DNA of 64,000 nucleotides from Marinimicrobium koreense (GTDB taxonomy: Bacteria > Pseudomonadota > Gammaproteobacteria > Pseudomonadales > Cellvibrionaceae): positions 248,001 through 312,000 of the forward strand of contig NZ_RJUK01000002.1 in the NCBI RefSeq assembly GCF_003762925.1, given 5' to 3'. The translations under genes were made by a program, and so were the position numbers. Of this stretch, positions 1 to 9,100 are shown one piece after another. Position 1 is the first letter of the stretch. Every line of letters begins with the position of its first letter. The notes under the pieces are model-generated. The model saw only the letters and a program-made list of their open reading frames with translations, ran no database searches and had not been told where the DNA came from.

Positions 1-181
1 CGGGAATATCCGCCCGGGTCATGCGTTGTTTTTCCGGAACCTCAACCAGCGATAACGTCAACGCGATTCCCAGCGCCAACCCGGCACAGCCGATCGGCCA
101 CCAGCGATAGTGATTGGCCGAAGAGCGACCGGGATGCCACTGGATGACCAGGTCCTGATAACGGGGGGCGGTCTGCATCAT
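1..181 (-). CDS. Partial inner-membrane protein after exbD (AgmX/PglI- or TonB-like candidate), cut by window edge
   Basis: The last gene of the left-hand operon, of which only the first 60 codons lie in the window. Its ATG at 181 (a second ATG is the next codon) follows the stop of the upstream exbD by a few bases, so the two are translationally coupled. After about 23 polar residues there is a single hydrophobic segment (WWPIGCAGLALGIALTL) and then a charged stretch, the topology of a bitopic TonB-like protein with a short cytoplasmic N-terminus. In ExbB-ExbD-ExbD gene sets the next gene often encodes an AgmX/PglI C-terminal-domain or TonB-like protein. That identity is inferred from position, because the diagnostic C-terminus lies outside the window. 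Confidence 0.6.
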   Translation of the reverse strand, partial: MMQTAPRYQDLVIQWHPGRSSANHYRWWPIGCAGLALGIALTLSLVEVPEKQRMTRADIP

Positions 182-186
182 GATGG

Positions 187-690
187 TCACAACTGACTCG
201 CCTCCTCCGCTGGGTCAGAGATCTGACTGGCGGCGAAGGCGACCTGACGAAACTCCAGAACCCGACTGGTTTCCACAACCCGCCTGATGATTTCGTAGGG
301 GACAGACTGATCGGCCAATACCGTCAGGGTGTCGTTTTCACCACCGGCAGACAGGGACAGTCTGTAGGCCAGCTCTTCTCGCAGAGGCTCAATGACACCG
401 CCGCCCTCGTTGGTCACCTCCTCAAGTTTCGCCACCGACTGGCCATGCACCAGTATGGCTTCCCGTGAGATCAATACCCTCAAGGTTTCCTCGGGCGGTT
501 GCTCGGCGGTGGAGTCCGGCAGTTTCATCACTTTCTGGCTCGGCAACTCACTGTCACTGGATGCATTGACCAGCAGGAAGAACACCAGAATGGTAAAGAT
601 ATCCATCAGTGACACGAGATTCAGCCCCGGCGACTTGCGCAACCTCTGGTTGCGCTGAATACGGCGGGCCCGTCGACTCAGAGATTTCAT
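187..690 (-). CDS. exbD: ExbD/TolR-family proton-channel subunit (second copy)
   Basis: A 167-residue ExbD/TolR-type protein: basic N-terminus, one transmembrane helix at about residues 24-42, then a periplasmic domain. The helix keeps the family's proton-carrying aspartate at D30 (context LNLVSLMDIFTIL), aligning with E. coli ExbD D25. ExbD proteins pair with an ExbB pentamer to turn proton flow into movement of a periplasmic partner. The gene overlaps the upstream exbD copy by four bases and is followed almost directly by a TonB-like gene. It is the only one of the two ExbD copies here with the acidic residue, so it is probably the active subunit. The family call is firm; the partner it drives is not known. 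Confidence 0.9.
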   Translation of the reverse strand: MKSLSRRARRIQRNQRLRKSPGLNLVSLMDIFTILVFFLLVNASSDSELPSQKVMKLPDSTAEQPPEETLRVLISREAILVHGQSVAKLEEVTNEGGGVIEPLREELAYRLSLSAGGENDTLTVLADQSVPYEIIRRVVETSRVLEFRQVAFAASQISDPAEEASQL

Positions 691-1196
691 GCCGAACCCT
701 CCCTGTCTGTCGGCGCATCACCCAGCGATATGTCCGGAAACAGCTCGACCCGCTCGAGCGTACCAAGCTGTACCTGCTGCGTGCTCCCGACCCGATCCAT
801 CACCTGTATCAGAGTGTTGTAGGAAACGCCCGGCGCGAGCCGCAAGGCAATCCCGGTTTCATCGGGGAAACGTTGCTTGATTTCAATCAGCGCTTCCCGA
901 AGCTGGCGCCACTGAACCTCATCATCCGTTCGTTCCAGACGCGTAATCACGCCGATGTTGGCATCCCTCAATACCAGGTCATCGTCCGACACCACCAACT
1001 GGAGCTGAAGATCCAGCGGCTGTTCCGAGGATTCCTGCTCCGTCTGCGGCCCCGGAAGATTCAACTCCAGAACGGTCATCCGGGAGAAAACCGCCGTAAT
1101 CAACAAGAACGGGACCAGTATGACCATCAGATTCATGAACGCTGTGATGTTCAGCTCAGCGGCCTCCTGAACCTGACGCTTGCGACGAAAGCGCAT
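687..1196 (-). CDS. exbD: ExbD/TolR-family protein with Asn replacing the membrane Asp (first copy)
   Basis: A 169-residue ExbD/TolR-type protein with one N-terminal transmembrane helix (about residues 17-38) and a periplasmic domain. The segment LNITAFMNLMVIL aligns closely with INVTPFIDVMLVL of E. coli ExbD, but the essential aspartate is asparagine here (N22). If this alignment holds, the subunit cannot carry protons itself and would act as a structural partner for the downstream copy, which keeps Asp. It starts four bases after the exbB stop and overlaps the next exbD. In known ExbB-ExbD-ExbD motors such as Myxococcus AglR-AglQ-AglS, two different ExbD-like proteins share one channel. Confidence 0.88.
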   Translation of the reverse strand: MRFRRKRQVQEAAELNITAFMNLMVILVPFLLITAVFSRMTVLELNLPGPQTEQESSEQPLDLQLQLVVSDDDLVLRDANIGVITRLERTDDEVQWRQLREALIEIKQRFPDETGIALRLAPGVSYNTLIQVMDRVGSTQQVQLGTLERVELFPDISLGDAPTDREGSA

Positions 1197-1200
1197 GCCT

Positions 1201-1818
1201 TTACTCCCTGATCATCAAGTTCAGACATTTGACGGCCGCGGTTTCAATACTGTCGACCACTCGCGCCGCTTTGGTGGAAAGGTAGGAATGCAACAGCAAC
1301 AGCGGAATGGCGGCGCAGAGCCCAAAGGCCGTGGTATTCATCGCCACCGAAATACTGGCCGACAGCATCTCCGCCTTGTCCGCCGGATTGGCCTCGGCGA
1401 CGGCGGTAAATGCCTGAATCAGGCCGATGATGGTGCCCAGCAGCCCAAGCAGCGTGGCCACATTGGCCAGCGTTGCCAGGTAATGGGTGCGCTGTTCAAC
1501 CTCCGGCAGCACTTCCATTACGCCTTCTTCCATCGCGGATTCGACCGTCTCACGCCTGGGGTTCCCTTTGAAACGGGAAAAGCCGTAACTCAGAATCCGT
1601 CCCAGCGGGTCTTTCAGGTCAGTCAGAGACTGTGAGGCCCGCTCGTAATCCTGGGCCTTGAGCATCGGCGCCAACTTGAGCCAGACCCGGTTGACCGACT
1701 TCTGGGTTTTCGACAGGTAAAAGAAGCGATCCAGGGTAATCGCCAGCCCCGCCGCCATGATGAACAGGATCGCCCACATGAACGGGCCACCCACTTGGAA
1801 AAAACGGACAAATTCCAT
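1201..1818 (-). CDS. exbB: MotA/TolQ/ExbB proton-channel family protein
   Basis: A 205-residue inner-membrane protein with the three-helix ExbB/TolQ layout: one helix near residues 13-33, then a cytoplasmic stretch, then two helices at about 115-140 and 155-178. The conserved pore threonine contexts are visible (LGLLGTIIGLIQAF and MNTTAFGLCAAIP). It would form the pentameric channel around the two ExbD-type subunits encoded immediately downstream. It lies 15 bases after a 64-codon ORF that itself follows the T6SS kinase gene, so it appears to belong to the same transcript as the T6SS membrane-complex genes. No TolA/Pal genes are nearby, so it is not the housekeeping Tol system. Confidence 0.92.
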   Translation of the reverse strand: MEFVRFFQVGGPFMWAILFIMAAGLAITLDRFFYLSKTQKSVNRVWLKLAPMLKAQDYERASQSLTDLKDPLGRILSYGFSRFKGNPRRETVESAMEEGVMEVLPEVEQRTHYLATLANVATLLGLLGTIIGLIQAFTAVAEANPADKAEMLSASISVAMNTTAFGLCAAIPLLLLHSYLSTKAARVVDSIETAAVKCLNLMIRE

Positions 1819-1833
1819 AACAAGCCTCTGTGG

Positions 1834-2028
1834 TTAATGATGTTTCCGTTGAGTTACAAGATCGTTGGTCGCGCTTTCTGGTGAAGTCCGACCGTTGACA
1901 TTTGAATCGATGGCCAGCAAGAGGTGGCGGCGCTTCAGCCGATACTCCGCCAACGACACCGATCGCTGGTTGTAGTCGTCTACCAACTGGTGCAGCTGCT
2001 GTATCAGAGTCGTTACATCCACGGTCAT
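1834..2028 (-). CDS. Small 64-residue protein between ppkA and exbB, function unknown
   Basis: A 64-codon ORF that fills the space between the kinase gene (14 bases upstream) and exbB (15 bases downstream) on the same strand. That fit, and the lack of any other coding frame there, supports it being a real gene. The product is predicted soluble and helical, with no signal peptide or membrane segment. Its N-terminal half (LIQQLHQLVDDYNQRSVSLAEYRLKRRHLL) is split here as LIQQLHQLVDDY and RSVSLAEYRLKRR for reading, and resembles a short helical adaptor. I do not recognise the family. Position suggests a role linking kinase signalling to the ExbB/D module, but this is only context. Confidence 0.65.
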   Translation of the reverse strand: MTVDVTTLIQQLHQLVDDYNQRSVSLAEYRLKRRHLLLAIDSNVNGRTSPESATNDLVTQRKHH

Positions 2029-2042
2029 ATCGCTCGAGTCTC

Positions 2043-4571
2043 TTAGCGGTTTTTAAGCTGTCTGACCAAGCGCAGACCGGTATAGGTGTCCGGGTGGCCA
2101 TCGTGTGATTTCTGCCAGCTCACCTGGCATTCATCCATCGACGTATCGTAGTGCCCCCCGGCAACCGATAACGCTCCCCCGCTGAGCACCCATTCCTGAG
2201 CGTTGCCCAGATGATTCACCAGGCCCCAGCGGTTCTGCCCACCCACGCTGGCTTTGACCATGGAGCCGCCACGTTGAATACCCCGGGAGGAGAACAGACA
2301 GTTGCGGTTCGGGTCCGGCTCTGCGCCGTCCGCTCGGGCAGCATGGCGCCACTCCTCGTAGGTTGGCAGCCGATAACGGTAACCGGTCTGTTCACTGAGC
2401 CAGCGGGCGTAGGCCTTCGCCTGCTCAATACTGATGTCAGTGACGGGTCTGTCCCGGGATTGCTCTTGCTGTACCTCACACGTTGATGCGCGACAGAAGC
2501 GATTGAAGTCCCCAACGGTCACCTCCTCACGACCAATGGCGTAAGCAGGCCGGCCCGCAATCCCGGGGACCACCACCATGTCCGGACCGAGCCCCGCGCC
2601 CGGCAAGGTATCCCGACACCCCACGCGCGGGCCTCGGCCTCCCATTCCGGCCAGAGAGGCGTCACAGGGGTCTTTGGGTTCTATGGCGATGCCGGCAATG
2701 GCGGCACTGCGCGGAAAAATCTGCATGGCGTGCTGCTTGAATGTCTGGGCCCGGTCGGGAAAGCGAGCGCCAATGGTTTCGATGCAGGATGCCAGCGCGC
2801 CGATCATCCGGCTTTGCTCGCGCTGATATCGACCCGGGTCCAACTCCTGCAACTTGTTGACGGCAATGGCCAGGTCATCCATATTCAGCTGTTGTCGGCA
2901 GGCAAGCTGTCGATCAACGTTGGCCAGTGCGTTATCGAACTCGCGATTGACTTTTTCCTGAACCGCCTGCTTGCGTGCCTGTTCCTGCGCCAGAGCCTGC
3001 GCCGCTCGGCGCGCCTCGGCCTGCTGTTCCGCTTCGAGCCTGGCCCGCTCGAGTGCGCTGTCTATCTGTTCGGACAGCCGGTCGAGCGCGGCTTCGTCAT
3101 CGCTGTAGCGCCGGGCATTGGTCAGCCGGGCACGGGCCTGCTCCAGAGCGCCTGCTTCAATTTCCTCATCAATTTTTTCCAGATACGCCTTGTAAATGGA
3201 CGCACGCTGACCCTCCAGCCACTGATCACTCTCCCCCAAAAGATCCCGCAAGTCGGTATAGCTCTGCCAGAGCTGACGCTCCCATTGGGAAGAAAATGTC
3301 AGTGTGGTCAACAGTTCGGTCAGCTCGTTCTGCTTCATTTCCAGCCTGAGTCGCTGCTCGATCTCCATCCGCACATCCTGCTCGGAAAACTGTGGAATCC
3401 ACTGATCCCGATACTGATAGGCGGCGGTCGCCATTGACGTCACCACAATCAGCGCGCCGATCGCGTATTTGGCAATCGCCACTTTCCGATGCACGAAGGC
3501 ATTCCAGAACGCCTGAACCGACGCCACCCGATCCTCGCGACGGAACGCCAGACAATGTTCAATGGCTCGCCACTGGCTTTTGGGAATACCCACCAGGCGT
3601 TTCGGTTTGAGCTTCTGACGGGCCGCCTCGTCGGCATGCACCCGGTTGAACGGGTGCTCGCCGGCAAAGAGCTCATAGGCAATGCATCCGAGCGCGTAGA
3701 GGTCATCACGCGCATCGGGCGGAGCGCCCTCAAGCATCTCCAGGCTCGCGTAAGCGGGCGTCAGAGCGCCGAGGTTTCCCGCATCAAAAACCGTTTTATC
3801 GTCTTCCGAGTCGTCGGACCGCTCGGCCTTGGCCACCGCGCGGGCAATACCAAAGTCAAACACCTTGGGAATGCCTCGGTGGGTGACAAAGATGTTGCCC
3901 GGCTTCAGATCCGAGTGAATGATGTTTTCCGCATGGGCATAGATCAATGCCGAACACACGCCTTCAATAATCTTCAGACAATCTTCGTGAGGCAATCCGG
4001 TGGAACGATACTGGGATAACAACTTGTCCAGCGGCTTGCCATCAAGAAACTCCATGGTCATGAAAACCGTGTCGCCATCCCGGTCGAAATCGTGCACGTT
4101 AACGATATTCGGGTGCGCGATACGTTGGGTTTTGCGCGACTCTCTCTGCAAGGCGATGAACGCTTCAGGGTGGGCCTTGAACTCATCGCTCAACACCTTG
4201 ATCGCGACATAGGGGTCACGATCCTGGGCCTCAATTTTCAGCCGGTCCTTGGCTTTGTAGACCACCCCCATGCCACCGGCGCCCAGAATGTCCTCCAGCA
4301 AAAACCGGCGCTTCAGTAAACCATGATGGCCCGCAGGGCGCTTCGGGGAAGCGGCCGCTTTGGTTTTGGTCGGTCTGGCGACGACGGTGGGCGGATTCGG
4401 ATCCACCAGCGTGGCATCCGATCCACGACGACGCGGCGGCGCCTGATAGCGGGTTCTGTCACTCTCCGCAGGCCCTTCCTCCGATCGGCTCCGCGGGGTA
4501 TACACGGTGGCATCGGTTGGGGTGTTTGCGCGCGGCGCGATCCGCGTTTTAGTGTCCCTGGTTTCAGTCAT
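2043..4571 (-). CDS. ppkA: T6SS-associated Ser/Thr protein kinase with C-terminal FGE/SUMF1-like domain (PpkA-like)
   Basis: An 842-residue membrane kinase of the threonine-phosphorylation pathway that switches T6SS on through the FHA protein. Residues 1-85 are disordered and basic. The kinase domain spans about 88-360: Gly-rich loop GAGGMG (97-102), catalytic Lys K125, catalytic loop HSDLKPGN (D221) and DFG at 239-241. The usual HRD is HSD and the APE motif reads SLE (276-278). A transmembrane helix lies at about 364-385, followed by an Ala/Glu-rich coiled coil in the periplasm (about 470-560). A formylglycine-generating-enzyme-like domain (about 680-835, REEVTVGDFNRFC to GLRLVR) is the probable sensor. 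It lies just after pppA, the matching phosphatase. Confidence 0.93.
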   Translation of the reverse strand: MTETRDTKTRIAPRANTPTDATVYTPRSRSEEGPAESDRTRYQAPPRRRGSDATLVDPNPPTVVARPTKTKAAASPKRPAGHHGLLKRRFLLEDILGAGGMGVVYKAKDRLKIEAQDRDPYVAIKVLSDEFKAHPEAFIALQRESRKTQRIAHPNIVNVHDFDRDGDTVFMTMEFLDGKPLDKLLSQYRSTGLPHEDCLKIIEGVCSALIYAHAENIIHSDLKPGNIFVTHRGIPKVFDFGIARAVAKAERSDDSEDDKTVFDAGNLGALTPAYASLEMLEGAPPDARDDLYALGCIAYELFAGEHPFNRVHADEAARQKLKPKRLVGIPKSQWRAIEHCLAFRREDRVASVQAFWNAFVHRKVAIAKYAIGALIVVTSMATAAYQYRDQWIPQFSEQDVRMEIEQRLRLEMKQNELTELLTTLTFSSQWERQLWQSYTDLRDLLGESDQWLEGQRASIYKAYLEKIDEEIEAGALEQARARLTNARRYSDDEAALDRLSEQIDSALERARLEAEQQAEARRAAQALAQEQARKQAVQEKVNREFDNALANVDRQLACRQQLNMDDLAIAVNKLQELDPGRYQREQSRMIGALASCIETIGARFPDRAQTFKQHAMQIFPRSAAIAGIAIEPKDPCDASLAGMGGRGPRVGCRDTLPGAGLGPDMVVVPGIAGRPAYAIGREEVTVGDFNRFCRASTCEVQQEQSRDRPVTDISIEQAKAYARWLSEQTGYRYRLPTYEEWRHAARADGAEPDPNRNCLFSSRGIQRGGSMVKASVGGQNRWGLVNHLGNAQEWVLSGGALSVAGGHYDTSMDECQVSWQKSHDGHPDTYTGLRLVRQLKNR

Positions 4572-4590
4572 ATCCCTTCATCTTCCTGAC

Positions 4591-5409
4591 TCAACGTTCC
4601 CATTGAGCGCATTGCCGTCCATTGGAACTGTCTACTCTGCCGGGCTCGCCTTTGATCACCACCACCGAGACGTTATCCGGTGCCCCTGCGCGCAAGGCGA
4701 CATCAATCAGTGCCTGAGCACAGAGGTCAGGATCCCGGTCGGCCATGATTCGGGCGATGGTCTCGGTTTCAATCACGCCATGGAGTCCATCGCTGCACAG
4801 CAGAAACAGGTCACCGAGCCGCACATCAAACAGGCGCATATCCAGTTGCAGGTGCTCTTCCACTCCGACCGCACGCGTAATCACGTTGCTACACTGATGC
4901 ACTCGGGCCTGCTCGCGATTGATCAGGCCCATGGCCACCATGTCTTCTACCTGGCTATGATCCCGGCTCAACTGCGTGAGGGCTCCGTTGCGAAAACGGT
5001 ACAACCGGGAGTCCCCCGCCCAGAGCACCACCCCGATACGACCGCGGATCATCAGGTGCACCAGCGTGCTCCCGATCGTGGCGCCGTCGAGCTCCATTCG
5101 GGCATAGTTCTGCAACCCCTGATTCACCCCCTGCAGACAGTCTTCGACCCGTTCCACCGACTCAGCCAACGCCTCGGGCAAGTGCAATTGGGCGAGCCCC
5201 TGAACGATTTCCCGACTGGCCAGGTCGCCCACCTCGTGACCGCCCATGCCGTCGGCCACGGCCCAGTGGTTTTGATCAGCGCACGCAAACACCGCGTCTT
5301 CATTCAACTTGCGCACCGCGCCGGCATGGGTCGCATGCTGGCAGCGCCAGTGAATGGGGCGCCGATACGTGGTATCAACCGGTTGCGGCCGGGTCTGGGT
5401 ATCAAGCAT
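4591..5409 (-). CDS. pppA: PP2C-family Ser/Thr phosphatase (PppA-like)
   Basis: A 272-residue PP2C-type metal-dependent phosphatase that should reverse PpkA phosphorylation and keep the T6SS off. PP2C signature residues are present: KLNEDAVF (first metal-binding Asp), ADGMGGHEVGD, LLCSDGLHGV and APDNVSVVV. I chose the ATG at 5409, which overlaps the end of tagF by eight bases. The open frame continues about 85 codons further upstream, but that part is low-complexity shadow of tagF and lies before the conserved domain. No membrane segment is seen, so it is cytosolic. It is 19 bases from ppkA, forming the usual kinase/phosphatase pair. Confidence 0.92.
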   Translation of the reverse strand: MLDTQTRPQPVDTTYRRPIHWRCQHATHAGAVRKLNEDAVFACADQNHWAVADGMGGHEVGDLASREIVQGLAQLHLPEALAESVERVEDCLQGVNQGLQNYARMELDGATIGSTLVHLMIRGRIGVVLWAGDSRLYRFRNGALTQLSRDHSQVEDMVAMGLINREQARVHQCSNVITRAVGVEEHLQLDMRLFDVRLGDLFLLCSDGLHGVIETETIARIMADRDPDLCAQALIDVALRAGAPDNVSVVVIKGEPGRVDSSNGRQCAQWER

Positions 5410-6139
5410 CCCTGAGCTCCCTGGGGCACGGTGCGAACGGCTGCTCCCACTGCCAGTCCCGCCACTGCCCCGTATACATGGCGGCCACCCCTGCAACCGC
5501 CGGCAAACCCCGCGCCGTAACGACACAGGGTTCGACCCGATCAGATCCCGCGGTGGACCAGATGCTGTAGCTCGGCATGGTCGCCGACAGGGCCGCATCC
5601 AACAGGTAGGGATAGACCTGCTCGGGCCGGGCCTGCTCTTCATGAAGTGTGACGATACGATCACCGCCCGAGCCGGACGCTAGTCGGGTGTACTCTGCAT
5701 TGACCCGCAGGGGACTGGACTGAATACGGGCCGCCAGTGAATCGATCTGAATCTGGCCGTCGAGCGCAGCCAGGGCAGCAGACTCCAGCGATTCGTACCA
5801 GACATCGGCGGCGGTCAACGCCACCGTGGCCGGGGTATTGGCCGGCGCCGAGCCCAGGATGGTGAACGGAAAATAACGACCGACCCGGTCCACGCTGGGC
5901 AGAGAAATTCCGGCCCAAAGCTGGCCGTCTATCACGCCTGGAGAGAGCGCAAATCGCCAGATGGGACTGGTGAGATACACATCCAGCCAGTGCTCGCCCA
6001 ACTGCTCCTGAGTCGCAGCGATTACAGACTGTAACCAGTCATCCCAGATATTCACGCACTGCGATGGTAGCCCCCGGTGAATGAAATCACCGTGGGCGGG
6101 CAGCTTACCGAAAAAACCAACGACGCCATTGGCACTCAT
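5402..6139 (-). CDS. tagF: Type VI secretion-associated protein TagF (ImpM family)
   Basis: A 245-residue TagF/ImpM protein, a cytosolic post-translational repressor of T6SS assembly in systems where it has been studied. The family start VVGFFGKLPAHGDFIHRGLP is clear, with W-D-W core residues following. I chose the ATG at 6139, which overlaps the tssM stop (TGATG). An in-frame start six codons earlier (6157) is possible but would overlap tssM by 19 bases. In Pseudomonas H1-T6SS, TagF acts with the FHA protein and independently of PpkA. Here all of tagF, tagH, ppkA and pppA are in one operon, so both control routes seem present. Confidence 0.93.
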   Translation of the reverse strand: MSANGVVGFFGKLPAHGDFIHRGLPSQCVNIWDDWLQSVIAATQEQLGEHWLDVYLTSPIWRFALSPGVIDGQLWAGISLPSVDRVGRYFPFTILGSAPANTPATVALTAADVWYESLESAALAALDGQIQIDSLAARIQSSPLRVNAEYTRLASGSGGDRIVTLHEEQARPEQVYPYLLDAALSATMPSYSIWSTAGSDRVEPCVVTARGLPAVAGVAAMYTGQWRDWQWEQPFAPCPRELRDA

Positions 6140-9100
6140 CACAGCACCTCCGGACACTGATATCGGCGCAGGGGATTATTGGTCAACAGATTGTCGACGC
6201 TTTGGGTGCGCACTTCATACACCATCGTGTTCCGATCCGCACGGGTATCCGCGGCGGCGCTGGAGAACGTCAGGTGGAAGACGTCCGAGCGAGACGTTTT
6301 CTGCACCTGAGCATCATCCAGCGCTCGGAACCAGGCCCAGGGCCCCTGGTACACCCGATCACTGGCGCCCCCGTTGACCTTCTCGAACACCAGACGCAGC
6401 CGGCGTTCCGCCTGATCACCCGACCAGTCAACCCGACGCCAGAACTTGGGCCCGTGACTGTACGACAGGGTCTGGTCGCCCATATCAAGAATAAAGCGGG
6501 CATTGTCTTTGGCCAGGTCTTGCGGTTTGAACTCCAGACTCAGTCGCGGGGAGGACTCCCCCGAGCGGAACATCAGTTCGGTGATCGCCTGCCCGTGGCG
6601 GATCTGAGCCAAGGCACTGGCCGAAAGCCCCAGGCCGTAACCATCCACCTGCCGGTTGTGCCACCGCCCCCGGGTCTGAACAAACGGCTCGATATACTGC
6701 TGTACAAAACGCTCGTGCAGCCCGCCCGGCTTGAAGAATTCACTGAAGTCGTACAGTGACATTTCCGCATCCACACCGCCCACCAGTGGGTAACGGCCCG
6801 CCGCCATGCGCTGATACGGCTGATACACCTGGGCCTGCCACTCGTTGACGACATGCCCTCGAGCTTCAATCAGAATACTCCGCCAGGTTTCCCGTGACAG
6901 GCCGTTGAGCCACTGCTCCAGGGGCTGGGGCAGGTTGCGCGCATAGCTTCGCAATTGACTGGCCGGATTACCCTCGCCATCGGCAAAGCGCGCGCGGGCG
7001 ATTTCGAACGCCCGTCGCTGGGGGTCCGGCGACATCCTGATGTCCTGCACGAAATCACTCAGCTTGCGCACCTCCCCAAGCACCGCGTGAATGGGTGCCT
7101 GCCCGGCATCCCCCGCCATCAACCGATGCAGCTCACTGAAATGGCGATCCACTTCGGTGGAGTCCATTTGCGAGGCAATCAAACCGGCCGCAATACTGGT
7201 TCGTTGACTACGACCCGCTCCGGCCACCTTTTCCTTGAGCTCGGGGTTGGTCAACTGCGTCTGCGCGGCGCTGACCTCCAGTACCCGCAAGAGGGGCGAG
7301 TACAGTGGGTCCGCCGCACGCGCCAACCGCTCGCTGCCCTGATTGAGGCTGGCGAAAGAACCAATGGAAAGTGCCTGCTGTACTCCCACCCAGGTGCGAA
7401 TGTAGTCGCGCAGATACAGTTCGGTCACCCGCTCGCTCAGCTCCCCGAGGTCGTCCTCAGTCATGGTCTGGGCACTCTGCTCCAGGCTCTCAAATATCCA
7501 GCGGTCATTGACCAGCTCACGCAGTACCGGCGATCGTGGTGAGAGGTCGATGGACTTGTAGCCTTCGCGGGTGAACATCCAGGGCACCTGAATCGCATCC
7601 CGGGCGTTCGCCGGCAATTCAAATACCGCGGTCAACTGATTGCCGTATTGAGCCCGCAGATCAACCGGACGTTGAAATTCCGGCTCGCTCTGAATCCGGT
7701 TATAGACTCGCTGAGCGACCGGAACCTGCAGTAGGCGTTGGGCCACCGTTCGGGCCAGAGGCTGGTTAAGCGCCTGATCCGTCAACTCCAGGGCCAGCAA
7801 CCCCTCCAGGTGGTGCCGCAACGAGGTCTGAGTCTCGCGCTCCACCGTAGCGGCCCACCGACGGGTAAACCACTCGACCACCTGCGGGGCTTCCATGCGC
7901 GAAGTATCCCCGAACATCTGGTACACCCGGAACTGGTTGTACAACTGCAGATCATCTTCGGTATCCAGCAGCGCCTGCTCCAGCTCCCGCAACAATGCCT
8001 GAGTGAACGGGCCGCGCAGATAACGCTGATACGCCTGATCGGCGCGTTCATCGATGCGTCCGTCGTAGAGGCCGACGCCGGTCAATACCGGGTGTGCGTC
8101 CCGGTCGTATACAGAACTGGCCTGAGCCAGGGCGGTCAGCGCTGGCAGGTGCGCTCGGGGGGCTGCCGGACCGTAACCATCCCCTTGTCGCTGCTCGAAG
8201 CGGGACAGGTGCGAGCGGACATCTTCCATATCAGAGGCGTGGCGACTGACACTGCCTGTCCACACCATCACCAGACCCACGACACTGGCCGCCAAAGCCG
8301 CGTAAGCCGAGCGCCGCCCCCACTGCCGCCAGCGTTCATAGCGTGGATTGGTGCCCACCAGCTCAGACTCCGGAAAAATCACATCCTGAAAGAGCCGTCC
8401 CAGGAAAAAGCCTTTACCCCGATTCACCCCCGGTGCGGCCGGTTCGCGCCCAAACCCGAACTGTGCCGACACGGTACTGACCAGGCGATCAATCGGCGTG
8501 CCATCCTGGGTGCCGCTCGAGTAATAGACGCCGCGCAACAACGGCTGGTAACGATAGCGATTCGGGGCAAAGGTCTGCTCGACAAACCCCTTGACCAGGC
8601 GGTTGAGTTGTTCAAACTGGGTCGGAAAATGCTCGATGGCGGCCCGACGCTGGGGATCGCGTTCCTGATGAAGTCGCCAGATCAGACGTTCGTACAGTCG
8701 GGCTTCGAGTTGACGAAGCTCGGCGTCAATAAACTCAAAGTCCGGGGCCGACTCCACCGAACCGGCGCGGGGCAGGCTGAGGCCCCACACCTGCTCACGC
8801 TCGTCTTTCCCCAGGTCTTCGAAAAACTCATTGAAGCCCGCGATCAGGTCCGACTTGGTGAACATGAGATAGACGGGAAAGCGCACCTCCAGCTTACTCA
8901 TCAAATCATCAATGCGGGTGCGAATGGTGCGAGCATGACTGGCACGCTCTTCTTCGGTCTGGGTGAGCAGATCCTGCACGCTGATCGAGACAATCACGCC
9001 GTTGATCGGCCGGCGACGGCGGTGCTTTTTCAGAAGCCCCAGAAACCCCTCCCAGGCCGAACTGTCCACCACCCGGTGACTGTCCTGGGTCGTGTAACGT

